Source of the DNA: JAYREN01 sp963663375
GTDB taxonomy: Bacteria > Acidobacteriota > Holophagae > Holophagales > Holophagaceae
Assembly (NCBI GenBank): GCA_963663375.1
Contig: OY760195.1
Span: forward strand, 1,984,001 to 2,048,000
Direction of reading: 5' to 3'
DNA: 64,000 nucleotides
Of this stretch, positions 34,015 through 42,272 are shown in pieces. Numbering within the stretch: the stretch's first letter is position 1; each line of letters opens with the position of its first letter. The notes under the pieces were generated by a model. That model was given only the letters and a program-made list of their open reading frames with translations, searched no databases and was not told the origin of the DNA. The translations under genes and the position numbers were made by a program.

Positions 34015-35346
34015 ATGGACCTGAACACCCGACTCCAGAACGTCTCGGTGGTGGGTGCTGCGGGCAAGATGGGCAGCGGCATCTCGCTCCTGCTGGCCCT
34101 CGAACTCGCCTACCGCGCCCTCGAGCAGAAGGACAAGACCTATGTCCTGAACCTCATCGACATGAACGACGGGGCCCTCCACGGCCTGCTGCGCTACCTG
34201 CGCGAGCAGGCGGTCAAGGAGGCCGAGAAGCAGATGTCCCGCCTGCGGCGACTCTACGCGGACCGCGACGATCTGGTGGAGAATGGCGAGATGGTGGAGG
34301 CCTTCGTCCACGAGGTGCTACTCCACGTCCGCACGGGCAAGACCCTGAATCTGGCCCAGGATTCCACCCTCGTGTTCGAGGCCGCCTTCGAGAAGGAGGA
34401 ACTGAAGATCGACCTCTACCGGGAGCTCGCGGCCAAATGCCCCCAGGAGATGCATCTCCTCACCAACACCTCGTCCATTCCACTGCACGTGCTGGCGGAG
34501 GCTGCCGGGATGACGGGCCGTGTCATCGGCTTCCACTTCTACAACCCACCCGCGGTTCAGAAACTCCTGGAGGTGATCAAGCCCTCCATCTGTGCGGAGG
34601 AACTCCAGGCCCTGGCCCTCGAGCTGGCCGCCATCCTGGGCAAGACCGTCGTTCCCTCCAACGACATCGCCGGTTTCATCGGCAACGGCCACTTCATGCG
34701 CGACGGGCTGCACGGCATCCGTGAGGCCGAGCGGCTGGCCCAGGAACACGGTCTCGTGAAGGCCGTCTACATGGTCAACCGGGTCTCCCAGGAGTGGCTG
34801 CTGCGGCCCATGGGGATCTTCCAGCTCATCGACTACGTGGGCCTGGACGTGTTCCAGCTCATCCTGCGGGTGATGGACAAGTATCTGCAGGGAGGCCTGC
34901 ATAGCGCGCTCATCGATCGGTACCTGGAACTGGGGGTGCGGGGCGGACAGACCTCCTCGGGCGGCCAGAAGGACGGCTTCCTGAAGTATGAGAAGGGCGC
35001 CATCGTCGGCATCTATGACCCCGACCGCCGGGATTATGTGCCCCTGGAAGGCACGGGTCATCCCGAGGCCGATGCCCTGCTGGGGCCCCATCCCGAACCC
35101 GCCCTCTCATGGAAGAGCCTCCAGCGGGCTCCCGACCGGGAAGCCAAACTGAGAGCCTACTTCGGGGGCTTCGCTTTTCGGGACACCCTGGGCGTCCAGC
35201 TCGCCGCCGCCCACTTCAAGGCGAGCCGGGAGGCCTCTTTGCGGCTCGTGCAGGATGGCGTGGCCCACAGCGCCGAGGATGTGAACCGGGTCCTCATGCT
35301 GGGCTTCTTCCATCTCTACGGCCCCATCAACGATTACCTGGATTGA
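34015..35346 (+). CDS. 3-hydroxyacyl-CoA dehydrogenase-like protein (long form)
   Basis: The 443-aa product has an N-terminal Rossmann start VSVVGAAGKMGSGI, an inserted charged helical region (~45-95), then NTSSIPLHVLA and GFHFYNPPAVQKLLEVI with the catalytic His. The C-terminal 3HCDH dimerisation part has GFIGNGHFMRDG. It is longer than the usual ~285-aa enzyme and lacks a hydratase domain. Nearby genes make it the NAD+-dependent oxidation step of the pathway. ATG 34015 is chosen because AGGAG lies six bases upstream; ATG 34009 touches the ribosome site. It is followed after 11 bp by the thiolase-like gene. Confidence 0.82.
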   Translation: MDLNTRLQNVSVVGAAGKMGSGISLLLALELAYRALEQKDKTYVLNLIDMNDGALHGLLRYLREQAVKEAEKQMSRLRRLYADRDDLVENGEMVEAFVHEVLLHVRTGKTLNLAQDSTLVFEAAFEKEELKIDLYRELAAKCPQEMHLLTNTSSIPLHVLAEAAGMTGRVIGFHFYNPPAVQKLLEVIKPSICAEELQALALELAAILGKTVVPSNDIAGFIGNGHFMRDGLHGIREAERLAQEHGLVKAVYMVNRVSQEWLLRPMGIFQLIDYVGLDVFQLILRVMDKYLQGGLHSALIDRYLELGVRGGQTSSGGQKDGFLKYEKGAIVGIYDPDRRDYVPLEGTGHPEADALLGPHPEPALSWKSLQRAPDREAKLRAYFGGFAFRDTLGVQLAAAHFKASREASLRLVQDGVAHSAEDVNRVLMLGFFHLYGPINDYLD

Positions 35347-35357
35347 GGGAGACAACC

Positions 35358-36593
35358 ATGAAGCGCATGCCCAAATCCCTCTATCTCGCCGCCGGCGCCT
35401 ACACCGTTAGCCTCGGCACCGGGCGTCCCGAGTTCAACCCCCGCAAGGCCCGGCCCGGCCTCGAGCACTACATCCGCGAAGCGGGACAGGCGGCCCTCGC
35501 CCAGATCGATGATGCCGCCAATATCGACGAAGGCGTCATCGGCAATTTCATGGCAGCCCGCTTCAACAAGCAGGGCCACCTGGGTTCGCTGATGACGATT
35601 GCTCATCCCACCCTGGAGTACAAGCCCATGATCCGGGTGGAGGGCGCCTGCGCCTCGGGCGGCCTGGCACTGGCCACGGCCATCAAGAGCGTGCTCAGCG
35701 GCCTGGCGGAGAATGTGCTCGTGATGGGCGTGGAGGTGCAGAACACCGTAAAGGCCGTCTACGGCGCGGATATTCTCGCGGGCGCGGGCTGGTTCGCGGG
35801 CGAGCGCAAGCAGGGCGGTACCTACTTCTTCCCCGAAAAATTCTCCCAGCGCGCCGGGGCCTATGGCGCCAAGTACGGCGTGGAGCGAACCCGCCAGGCC
35901 ATGGCCGCCTGGTACGCCACCGCCATCGAGAATGCCCGGCTCAACCCCCAGGCCCAGGAGTACCACAACGCCGTGCAGGACTTGATGGCCCAGGGCATGA
36001 CCCCGCCGGATGGCCGCACCTTCTGCGAGCACATCAACCTGTTCCACTGTTCCAAGGTCTCCGATGGCGCCGCCGCCATCATCGTGTGCTCCAAGGAAGG
36101 CTACAAGCGCCTGGGGCTCAAGCGCGAGGATGTGGTGAAGATCGTGGGCTACGGCCACGCCGCCGCCGACCTCACGGCCCCGCCGCCGGATCTCACGGAA
36201 CTCACCACCAGTCGCTTGGCTTCGGCCAAGGCCCGGGACATGGCGAGGATCTCCAAGGATGACTACGGTCTCATCGAGGTCCACGACTGCTTCAGCATCA
36301 CGGGCATGCTGAGCCTCGAGGCCCTGGAATTGGCCGCTCCGGGGAAAAGCGCCGAGCTCATCCTCGCCGGGGAAAACAAGCGCACCGGCCGCTACCCCAC
36401 CAACACCGGCGGCGGCCTCATCGGCTACGGCCACCCCACCGGCGCCACGGGTGTGCGCATGGCCGTGGATCTCTGGAAGCAGCTCACAGGCAAGGCCGGT
36501 GGGGCGCAGCTCTCTCTACCCAAGGAACACGGCATCATGATTTCCATGGGCGGCAACGACAAGACCGTGGTGAGCCTGGTGGTAAAGCACTAG
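35358..36593 (+). CDS. Thiolase-family protein (SCP2/acetyl-CoA acetyltransferase-like)
   Basis: The 411-aa protein has thiolase features: the nucleophile Cys98 in VEGACASGGLAL, VHDCFSITGMLSLEAL with the His of the SCP2-type group, and the C-terminal GGGLIGYGHPTGATGVRMA with His. The usual final Cys motif (CxGGG) is replaced by MISMGGNDK, as in many SCP2-like thiolases. It likely cleaves a 3-ketoacyl-CoA with CoA, completing the pathway. It closes the operon; its last four bases overlap the convergent VOC remnant. Confidence 0.88.
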   Translation: MKRMPKSLYLAAGAYTVSLGTGRPEFNPRKARPGLEHYIREAGQAALAQIDDAANIDEGVIGNFMAARFNKQGHLGSLMTIAHPTLEYKPMIRVEGACASGGLALATAIKSVLSGLAENVLVMGVEVQNTVKAVYGADILAGAGWFAGERKQGGTYFFPEKFSQRAGAYGAKYGVERTRQAMAAWYATAIENARLNPQAQEYHNAVQDLMAQGMTPPDGRTFCEHINLFHCSKVSDGAAAIIVCSKEGYKRLGLKREDVVKIVGYGHAAADLTAPPPDLTELTTSRLASAKARDMARISKDDYGLIEVHDCFSITGMLSLEALELAAPGKSAELILAGENKRTGRYPTNTGGGLIGYGHPTGATGVRMAVDLWKQLTGKAGGAQLSLPKEHGIMISMGGNDKTVVSLVVKH

Positions 36594-36760
36594 GCAACCT
36601 GCCACAGCCCCTGCTGGATTCCTCCGATTTCGTAGATCGAGATCTTTCCCCAACCTGGGATGTCCATGTAGTTGAGCAATATCTGAGCTCCGAGACGGGC
36701 GGCCTCCACATCCCGCGTTACGATCTCCAGGTAGTGGATGGAAGGGCTCGGTAGGTTCAT
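36590..36760 (-). pseudogene. VOC/glyoxalase-family remnant with internal deletion
   Basis: The 56-codon frame joins a typical VOC N-terminus (SIHYLEIVTRDVEAAR) directly to a VOC C-terminus (MDIPGWGKISIYEIGGIQQGLW). The middle of the domain, about 60 residues, is missing while the frame is kept. AAGGA precedes ATG 36760. A folded VOC barrel is not possible from this length. It is probably a decaying gene, convergent with and overlapping the thiolase stop by four bases. Confidence 0.65.
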
Positions 36761-36908
36761 GGGATCCTTTCCCTCATTCATCCTAGGTTGGAGATCGAAG
36801 CGTCCAGGCCCGCGACGAGAGTCTCCTGGAGATCGCGACCCTGGGGGCGATCAGGCCCGAAGGGTCGGAATCCACGCCTTTGGATGTCCTTCAAGGATCC
36901 CGATGGGG

Positions 36909-37442
36909 CTACTTGCGCCGCGTGTATTCGATCTCCATGTTCAGCTTGAACTTCCCGTCCTTGCCCTTGATGAACATGGTCATCAGGCGCTGGTCGGGGC
37001 CCTTCTCGACGCTGACCTCCTTGTAGGTGGTCAGCTTCCCGTCCATGCCGGGGCCCTTGAAGATCATGGTGGTTTCCCGGCAGTCGTCCTTGCAGGTGCC
37101 TACCGGCAGGCCGAGCCCCGTGACCATGGAATCCACCCAGGTGCCCACGTGCTTCTGGGTGGCGGTGTCGTAGCCGAAGATCCCACGCCCCTCGAAGGGA
37201 GTGCCGAACATCTCGGACTTGAACTCCGAGGTGAGCCAGAGCCCGCCGGGCACCACCGTGTTCACTTCGACGCCCTTGGAAATCATGGGTGGTTTCCCTG
37301 GGGCCTCGTACATCTTGATCACCGCATCCCAGGTGCCTTCCGCCCGCTTCAGGGCCAGATGGTGGGAGGTGGGCTTGGGGGCCTGCATCTCCTGGGCGAA
37401 GAGACTGACTCCGGCCAGCAGAGAGAAGATCAGTACACGCAT
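36909..37442 (-). CDS. Exported DUF1579 protein
   Basis: The 177-aa protein has a signal peptide (MRVLIFSLLAGVSLFAQ). A DUF1579 domain follows, with KRAEGTWDAVIKMYEAPGKPP, the GGLWLTSEFKSEMFGTPFEGRGIFGYDT core and KHVGTWVDSM. These are antiparallel beta-barrel proteins with no assigned activity, often found beside VOC-family proteins, as here. AAGGAGA precedes ATG 37442, 11 bp after the VOC gene stop, so the two are co-transcribed on the minus strand. Confidence 0.85.
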   Translation of the reverse strand: MRVLIFSLLAGVSLFAQEMQAPKPTSHHLALKRAEGTWDAVIKMYEAPGKPPMISKGVEVNTVVPGGLWLTSEFKSEMFGTPFEGRGIFGYDTATQKHVGTWVDSMVTGLGLPVGTCKDDCRETTMIFKGPGMDGKLTTYKEVSVEKGPDQRLMTMFIKGKDGKFKLNMEIEYTRRK

Positions 37443-37453
37443 GGATTCTCCTT

Positions 37454-38227
37454 TCACGCGCCCTGGAAGACGCTGAGGGTGGCGCCCACCGGATCTCGGA
37501 GGACGGCGAAACGGCCGATGTGGATGTCGGTGACGGGCACGCAGATGGTACCGCCCAAAGGCCCGATCTTGGCCACCGTGGCCTCAATGTCGGACACGGC
37601 CACATATGCCATCCAGTGGTCCGGGATGCCCTCCCAGCGATCGCCGTCCATGGCCATCATCCCAGCCACCTGGTCGGTGCCCCGATGCTGAAGGTGGTAG
37701 GTGAAGCCGCCTTCCATCGTCTCCGCCGTGGAGGTCCAGCCGAAGAGATCGGCGTAGAAGGCCTTCTCGCTTTCCACATCCCGATTCATGCACTCGTACC
37801 AGCAGAAGGTACCGGTACCGATCGGCTGGGGGTTCTCCGGTTCCTTGTCGGTGGCGTAGACACCCAGGATGGCCCCCCTGGGATCGGCGAACACGGCGAT
37901 GCGGCCCACCTCGGGGATCTCGGTGACGGGGACGAGGATCGTGGCACCGTGGGCCGTGGCCTTGGCCACAACCTCGTGGAGGTCCTTCACCCACACATAG
38001 GAGAGCCAGTGGGAGGGCGCCTGGACCTCTGGAGGCATGGCCATCAACTCTCCCACCATCGTGGCCCCGTTGGATATCAGATGCATGGGCACGCCGCCCA
38101 TGGAGTCCTCCACGATCTGCCAACCGAACAGGCCCTCGTAGAAGGCCCCGCTGGCGGCCAGGTCCGGCGTGTTGAGTTGGTTCCAGCAGAAGGCGCCGCA
38201 TCCCGTCGGCATGGTGGGCTCTGACAT
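37454..38227 (-). CDS. Two-domain VOC (glyoxalase/bleomycin-resistance fold) protein
   Basis: The 257-aa protein has two VOC domains in tandem: FCWNQLNTPDLAASGAFYEGLFGW (~12-35) to AVFADPRGAILGVY (~125), and FCWYECMNRDVESEKAFYADLFGW (~140) to AVLRDPVGATLSVFQ. This is the pattern of the CFP32/YdeN-like 'VOC family' group of unknown substrate. GGAGGAGA precedes ATG 38227. Metal ligands are not obvious, so a binding rather than catalytic role is possible. It starts a two-gene transcript with the DUF1579 gene. Confidence 0.88.
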   Translation of the reverse strand: MSEPTMPTGCGAFCWNQLNTPDLAASGAFYEGLFGWQIVEDSMGGVPMHLISNGATMVGELMAMPPEVQAPSHWLSYVWVKDLHEVVAKATAHGATILVPVTEIPEVGRIAVFADPRGAILGVYATDKEPENPQPIGTGTFCWYECMNRDVESEKAFYADLFGWTSTAETMEGGFTYHLQHRGTDQVAGMMAMDGDRWEGIPDHWMAYVAVSDIEATVAKIGPLGGTICVPVTDIHIGRFAVLRDPVGATLSVFQGA

Positions 38228-38386
38228 GGTCTCCTCCGAGAAGTAGGCCATGATGCGCCTAACAGGCTGGGATGAAAGGGGGAAATTCAAGACATTTGTG
38301 CCCCTGCTTGCGATTTTCGCAAGGCGCCAGTCCGGGCACCCGCAGGCTTTTCTGGCAGGAAAGCCTCGTGCAGCCACTCTTGAGAT

Positions 38387-38487
38387 GAGCCCCCAGCTAG
38401 GCGCCGCTTGGTCGCTCTCCGACAGCGCACTGCGCTGTCTCCATGCGACATTCGGGGGTTCGAGTCCCCAGGCGGTCCAGATCAAAA
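38387..38487 (+). repeat. 101-bp tRNA-like tandem repeat, copy 1
   Basis: This is the first of two identical, adjacent 101-bp units. Within it, CCGCTT (38404-38409) can pair with AGGCGG (38470-38475), followed by T and CCA. Inside that stem are an arm GTCGC/GCGAC enclosing the perfect hairpin GACAGCGC-ACT-GCGCTGTC (38421-38439), and a tRNA T-arm (GGGG-TTCGAGT-CCCC, 38455-38469). No D-arm or normal anticodon arm can be built. The unit ends in GATCAAAA, like the sequence after the tRNA-His CCA end. Confidence 0.7.
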
Positions 38488-38588
38488 GAGCCCCCAGCTA
38501 GGCGCCGCTTGGTCGCTCTCCGACAGCGCACTGCGCTGTCTCCATGCGACATTCGGGGGTTCGAGTCCCCAGGCGGTCCAGATCAAAA
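38488..38588 (+). repeat. 101-bp tRNA-like tandem repeat, copy 2
   Basis: This unit is identical in sequence to the preceding one, with the T-arm and CCA end at 38556-38580. It abuts the strong hairpin terminator shared with the convergent tRNA-His gene. Short ORFs in this region merely reflect the duplicated DNA. Confidence 0.7.
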
Positions 38589-38619
38589 GAGCCCCCATTC
38601 GGGGGCCCTTTTGATCTGG
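38578..38619. terminator. Bidirectional hairpin terminator between tRNA-like repeat and tRNA-His
   Basis: The palindrome has arms CCAGATCAAAAGAGCCCCC and GGGGGCCCTTTTGATCTGG around a four-base ATTC loop, with one mismatch. Each strand carries a four-T tract on the 3' side, so it can terminate transcription from either direction. The outer CCA/TGG are the 3' ends of the plus-strand tRNA-like unit and the minus-strand tRNA-His. Confidence 0.8.
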
Positions 38620-38694
38620 GGCGGCTGAGGGGACTCGAACCCCCGACACCTGGAATCACAATCCAGTGCTCTAACCAACTGAACTACAGCCGCC
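38617..38694 (-). tRNA. tRNA-His (anticodon GTG), CCA encoded
   Basis: Read on the minus strand, the 78 bases fold into a full cloverleaf. The anticodon stem CTGGA/TCCAG carries loop TTGTGAT (anticodon GTG), and the T-arm is GGGGG-TTCGAGT-CCCCT. The acceptor GCGGCTG/CAGCCGC is preceded by the His-specific extra G-1 opposite C73. CCA is genomically encoded (38617-38619). A TACACT -10-like hexamer lies upstream at 38708-38713 (minus strand). Termination is by the adjoining palindrome. Confidence 0.96.
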
Positions 38695-38814
38695 GTTGGA
38701 GCCGTTCAGTGTAGCAGGGGTGGGGGGCGATGGCCAGGGTTGAAACCTTTGAAGGGATGGCATCATGTTGGGTCTGATCCGACCCTCTGGGTCTTTACTG
38801 CACGAGGTTGCCAC

Positions 38815-40359
38815 ATGAATCGCATGGTCAAACAGACACTTGGCCTTTCAGCCTTTGCAGCGGGCTGCCTGGCCCTGGGGATGGGGCTCAGTTACCACTG
38901 GGTCGCCCAGGCCCAGGAGGAGAAACCGGTCATGGTGGATGCCAAGGGGCTGGACCGCCTGCCGCCCATCGCGGAAGTGGCGGAAAAGCTCAATCCCACC
39001 GTGGTGTCCATCCAGAACACGAGCTTCGTCAAGGCCCGTCCCAACATGGGCAATCCCTTCGGGGGCGATGAATTTTTCGATTTCTTCTTCAATCCCCGAA
39101 ATCCCGGCCAGGGTTCGCCCCGGCAACCCAGGGGGGAAGAGGATGTCCAGAAGGTCATGGCCGGTGGCAGCGGCGTGATCATCAGCCCCAACGGCGAGAT
39201 CCTCACCAATCACCATGTCATCGAAGGCATCCGGGGCGCCGATGCGGAGCTGGAGGTCAAGCTCTCCGATGGCCGCACCTTCAAGGCCAAAGTGCTGGGC
39301 AAGGACAAGGAACTGGATATCGCCCTCATTCGCATCGATGCGGGGCACTTGCCCTATGCGGCCCTCGGCGACTCGGACAAGGCCAAGGTGGGTGAGTGGG
39401 TGGTGGCCATCGGCAATCCCCTGGGCCTCGATCACACCGTCACCCAGGGCATCATCAGCGCCAAGGGGCGCAGCGCCCGGGCACTGCGGGGCTCCAGTGG
39501 CCTGGAGTCCTTCCTCCAGACTGATGCCGCCATCAACCGGGGCAATTCCGGCGGCCCGCTGCTGAACCTGCGGGGCGAGATCATCGGCATCAACACCGCC
39601 ATCCGGGCCGATGGCCAGAACATCGGCTTCGCGGTGCCCATCAACATGGTGAACCGCATCCTGCGGGACCTCCGCTCGGGTCGGCCCGTGAGCCGCGGCT
39701 ACCTGGGCATCACGCCCATGGAGTTGGACAAGGCCTTCCAGGATTCCCTGGGCATCCGGCAGGGTGTCGTGGTCAGCGACGTGGTGCGCGGACAGGCGGC
39801 GGACAAGGGCAACGTGCAGCGCCTGGACGTGATCACCGCCATCGACGGCGAGAAGATCAACAGCCCCGATGAACTGGTGGCCATCATCGCCAGCCGCCGG
39901 GCCGGGGATGTGGTCAAGCTCGCCGTGGTCCGAGACGGCAAGACCCGGGAACTCGCCGTGACCCTGGGGGACCGTAAGGATCTCCCCCGGGCCGATGGCA
40001 GCACGGAAGAGGACGAGAAGGATTCCTCCGACTCCAAGGGTGCCGCCCCGGACGCCAAGAAGCCGAACCTCGAGAAACTCTATGGTTTCGATGTGGCCCC
40101 CATCGATGCCGCCACCCGCCATCAGTACCGGATCGCCAATGACCGCAAGGGCGTGGTGGTGACCTTCGTCTCCCCCCGGGCCGTCACCGCCGAAAAGCTC
40201 CAGGTGGGCAACGTCATCAGTGCCGTCGGCACCAAGAACGTCGATACCCTCCAGGAGTTCTATGCCGAGGTGCGCAAGCTGAGCGGCAAACCCCTGCTGC
40301 TGCTGGTGCGCGACGGGCAGAGCCCCCAGCAGATCACCGTGGCCATTCCGCCCCGATAA
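38815..40359 (+). CDS. DegP/HtrA-type periplasmic serine protease (Do family)
   Basis: The 514-aa protein has an N-terminal signal/anchor helix (~8-30) and a trypsin-like protease domain with the triad His134 (TNHHVIEG), Asp169 (ELDIALIRID) and Ser245 (INRGNSGGPLLN). Two PDZ domains follow: ~295-385 (RGYLGITPMELDKAF) and ~430-510 (ATRHQYRIANDRKGVVV), separated by an acidic Ser/Asp/Lys-rich linker. It degrades or refolds misfolded envelope proteins. A GAGG lies before ATG 38815. The gene is followed by a strong intrinsic terminator, so it is monocistronic. Confidence 0.95.
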   Translation: MNRMVKQTLGLSAFAAGCLALGMGLSYHWVAQAQEEKPVMVDAKGLDRLPPIAEVAEKLNPTVVSIQNTSFVKARPNMGNPFGGDEFFDFFFNPRNPGQGSPRQPRGEEDVQKVMAGGSGVIISPNGEILTNHHVIEGIRGADAELEVKLSDGRTFKAKVLGKDKELDIALIRIDAGHLPYAALGDSDKAKVGEWVVAIGNPLGLDHTVTQGIISAKGRSARALRGSSGLESFLQTDAAINRGNSGGPLLNLRGEIIGINTAIRADGQNIGFAVPINMVNRILRDLRSGRPVSRGYLGITPMELDKAFQDSLGIRQGVVVSDVVRGQAADKGNVQRLDVITAIDGEKINSPDELVAIIASRRAGDVVKLAVVRDGKTRELAVTLGDRKDLPRADGSTEEDEKDSSDSKGAAPDAKKPNLEKLYGFDVAPIDAATRHQYRIANDRKGVVVTFVSPRAVTAEKLQVGNVISAVGTKNVDTLQEFYAEVRKLSGKPLLLLVRDGQSPQQITVAIPPR

Positions 40360-40374
40360 TCCAAGCCGTTTCCA

Positions 40375-40410
40375 CACCCGCCGCCGGGTTCTGCCCGGCG
40401 GTGTGTTTTT
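40375..40410 (+). terminator. Intrinsic terminator after the DegP-type gene
   Basis: The perfect 8-bp GC stem CCGCCGGG/CCCGGCGG (40381-40388 with 40394-40401) has a five-base loop and is followed by GTGTGTTTTT. It lies 15-50 bases after the protease stop codon. Confidence 0.85.
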
Positions 40411-40455
40411 GGAAGGATTGGGGTTAGACTGAACGTCCATTCAAGGATCAACGCC

Positions 40456-42264
40456 ATGGGCCAACGTCTCCTATTCGTCGATAGCGACAGGAGATTCATC
40501 AAGGATCACCAGGTCGCCCTGGAATCCGCCTTCGACATCGATTTCGCCTACGGCACCGATGGCGTGCTTCAGCGCCTGGAGACCGGCGAATACGCGGCGG
40601 TCCTGCTCTGCGTCGAAGTCTCCGAGAACAAGGGCTACGCCCTGTGCTCCGCCATCCGCAAGAATCCCCTGCTGGCTGGATTGAGGGTCGTGCTCATCAG
40701 CGCCAAGGCCACCGCGGAGGAATACGGTCGCCACCAGAGCCTCAAGGGTCGCGCCGATCTCTACCTCCACAAGCCCATCGACTCCAGCACCCTGGTCTCC
40801 GAACTGACCCCCCTGGTGCCGCTGCGGGGCGTGGACCCCGATAACCCTCTGGGTGATCTCTCCGGGGCCGATCTCGGGGAGGAATGGCTGGACAGCCTGA
40901 AGACCGAGCTCGATACCGATGAGGCCCCCGCGGTCCACCCCTTTGCACCGATTCCCCTGCCCCCCCCCGCGCCCGAACCACCGGCGCGGCGCGGAAGCTC
41001 TCCGGCCCTGCCGCCCCTGGCCATCGCCCTGCCCTCCGCCTTGACGCCCCCGACGGTCGCCAAAGATGCCGGCAAGGTGGAGCTGCTCGAGAGCCGGGTC
41101 CAGGATCTGGAAGCCAAGCTTCAGGATCTCGGCGCCCTGCTGGTGAAGAAGGATCAGGAGCTGGACGGCCTGCGCTCCGAACACGAGCGCACCACTCGCA
41201 ACCTCGATGAGGCTGAGCGGAGCAGGGCGGAGCTGAGCGGCCTGCAGCAGGAGCTGGAGAATCTCCGTCTGGAGCATGAGCGGGCCACCCGCAATCTCGA
41301 TGAGGCCGAACGCCGACAGACAGAACTCGGCGAGCTGCAACAGAAGCTCAAGGACACGGAGGAAGCCCTCCTGGCCCAGGAGAGCCACACCACCCGGGCC
41401 GAGACCGAGACTACCCACCTCCAGGAAAAGCTCGAGGACACCGAGAAGGAACGGGAGGATCTCCGCGTTCGCCTCGATGAGCGCGAGCGCCACGCCCAGT
41501 CCCTCGAAGGCCGCATCCCCGAGCTGGAGGCCACCTTGGCCGCCGCGGAGCAGCGCCACGGCGAACTCGAAGCGGAGATCGCCCGGTTGTCGGAGCGCGA
41601 TGCCGAGCATCTGGCCGCCGCCGAGAAGGCGCGGGACCTGGAAGATCGGATCAACAGCTACGAGGCCCGCATCCAGGAGCTCCAGAACCAGCTCGAGGCC
41701 CGAAATGCCGAACTCGCCGAGCGCGCCAAGGAAGGCGATGCCCTGAAGGTGGATCTCGCAGGCCTGGAGGCCACCCTCCGGGGCCAGCGCCGGGAGCTTG
41801 CGGACCAGGGCGGCCGCCTGGGCGGCCTGACCCGCGAGTGCGAAACCATGCAGGCCAAGCTCACGGAACACGAGGCACGCCGCCTGGAACTCGATGCCAC
41901 CCTCCTGGAGAAGGAGAGCCTCCTGCAGTCCCTCGGGACCGAGGCCGCCGAGCTGCGCCTAGTGCGACAGGATCAGGAGCAGCGCCTCGCGGGGCTAGAA
42001 AAGGAAATGGCCCGCCTAGTGAGCGTCCACGACCAGCAGAGACTCGAGCTCATGCAGGGTATCGACGAGCGCGAGGGCCACCTGAACCGCCTCAACGCTA
42101 GCCTTGATGTACAGCGGGACCGGATCGCGGCCCTGGATCGGGAGAAGCGGGAACTCGAAGGCCATCTGAACGAGAAGTCTGCCCGGCTGGACGCCCTGAG
42201 CGAGGCCGTCGCCGATCTGGAAACGGGCATCCGTCGGGCCTCTGATCTCACTCGGCCCGTCTGA
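40456..42264 (+). CDS. Pseudo-receiver + coiled-coil protein (FrzS/AglZ-like layout)
   Basis: The 602-aa protein starts with a response-regulator receiver fold (~1-120). The acidic pocket is DSD at 9-11, beta3 is YAAVLLCVEV and the conserved Lys is at 106 (LHKPID). The phosphoacceptor Asp is replaced by Cys52. A Pro/Ala-rich linker (~155-205) follows, then ~400 residues of heptad-rich coiled coil with repeated units (HERTTRNLDEAERSRAELS and HERATRNLDEAERRQTELG). This layout recalls myxobacterial FrzS and AglZ, which use non-phosphorylated receivers for polar localisation in gliding or pilus motility. It heads a five-gene unit running to 46041, separated by nine bp from the CNNM gene. Confidence 0.78.
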   Translation: MGQRLLFVDSDRRFIKDHQVALESAFDIDFAYGTDGVLQRLETGEYAAVLLCVEVSENKGYALCSAIRKNPLLAGLRVVLISAKATAEEYGRHQSLKGRADLYLHKPIDSSTLVSELTPLVPLRGVDPDNPLGDLSGADLGEEWLDSLKTELDTDEAPAVHPFAPIPLPPPAPEPPARRGSSPALPPLAIALPSALTPPTVAKDAGKVELLESRVQDLEAKLQDLGALLVKKDQELDGLRSEHERTTRNLDEAERSRAELSGLQQELENLRLEHERATRNLDEAERRQTELGELQQKLKDTEEALLAQESHTTRAETETTHLQEKLEDTEKEREDLRVRLDERERHAQSLEGRIPELEATLAAAEQRHGELEAEIARLSERDAEHLAAAEKARDLEDRINSYEARIQELQNQLEARNAELAERAKEGDALKVDLAGLEATLRGQRRELADQGGRLGGLTRECETMQAKLTEHEARRLELDATLLEKESLLQSLGTEAAELRLVRQDQEQRLAGLEKEMARLVSVHDQQRLELMQGIDEREGHLNRLNASLDVQRDRIAALDREKRELEGHLNEKSARLDALSEAVADLETGIRRASDLTRPV

Positions 42265-42272
42265 TTTCTGCC

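Noticed and set aside
38387..38588. CRISPR array
   Set aside because: There are only two units, directly adjacent without spacers, and the content resembles tRNA ends.
38387..38588. Two additional ordinary tRNA genes
   Set aside because: No D-arm or anticodon arm can be formed, and the acceptor is short, so they are listed as tRNA-like repeats only.
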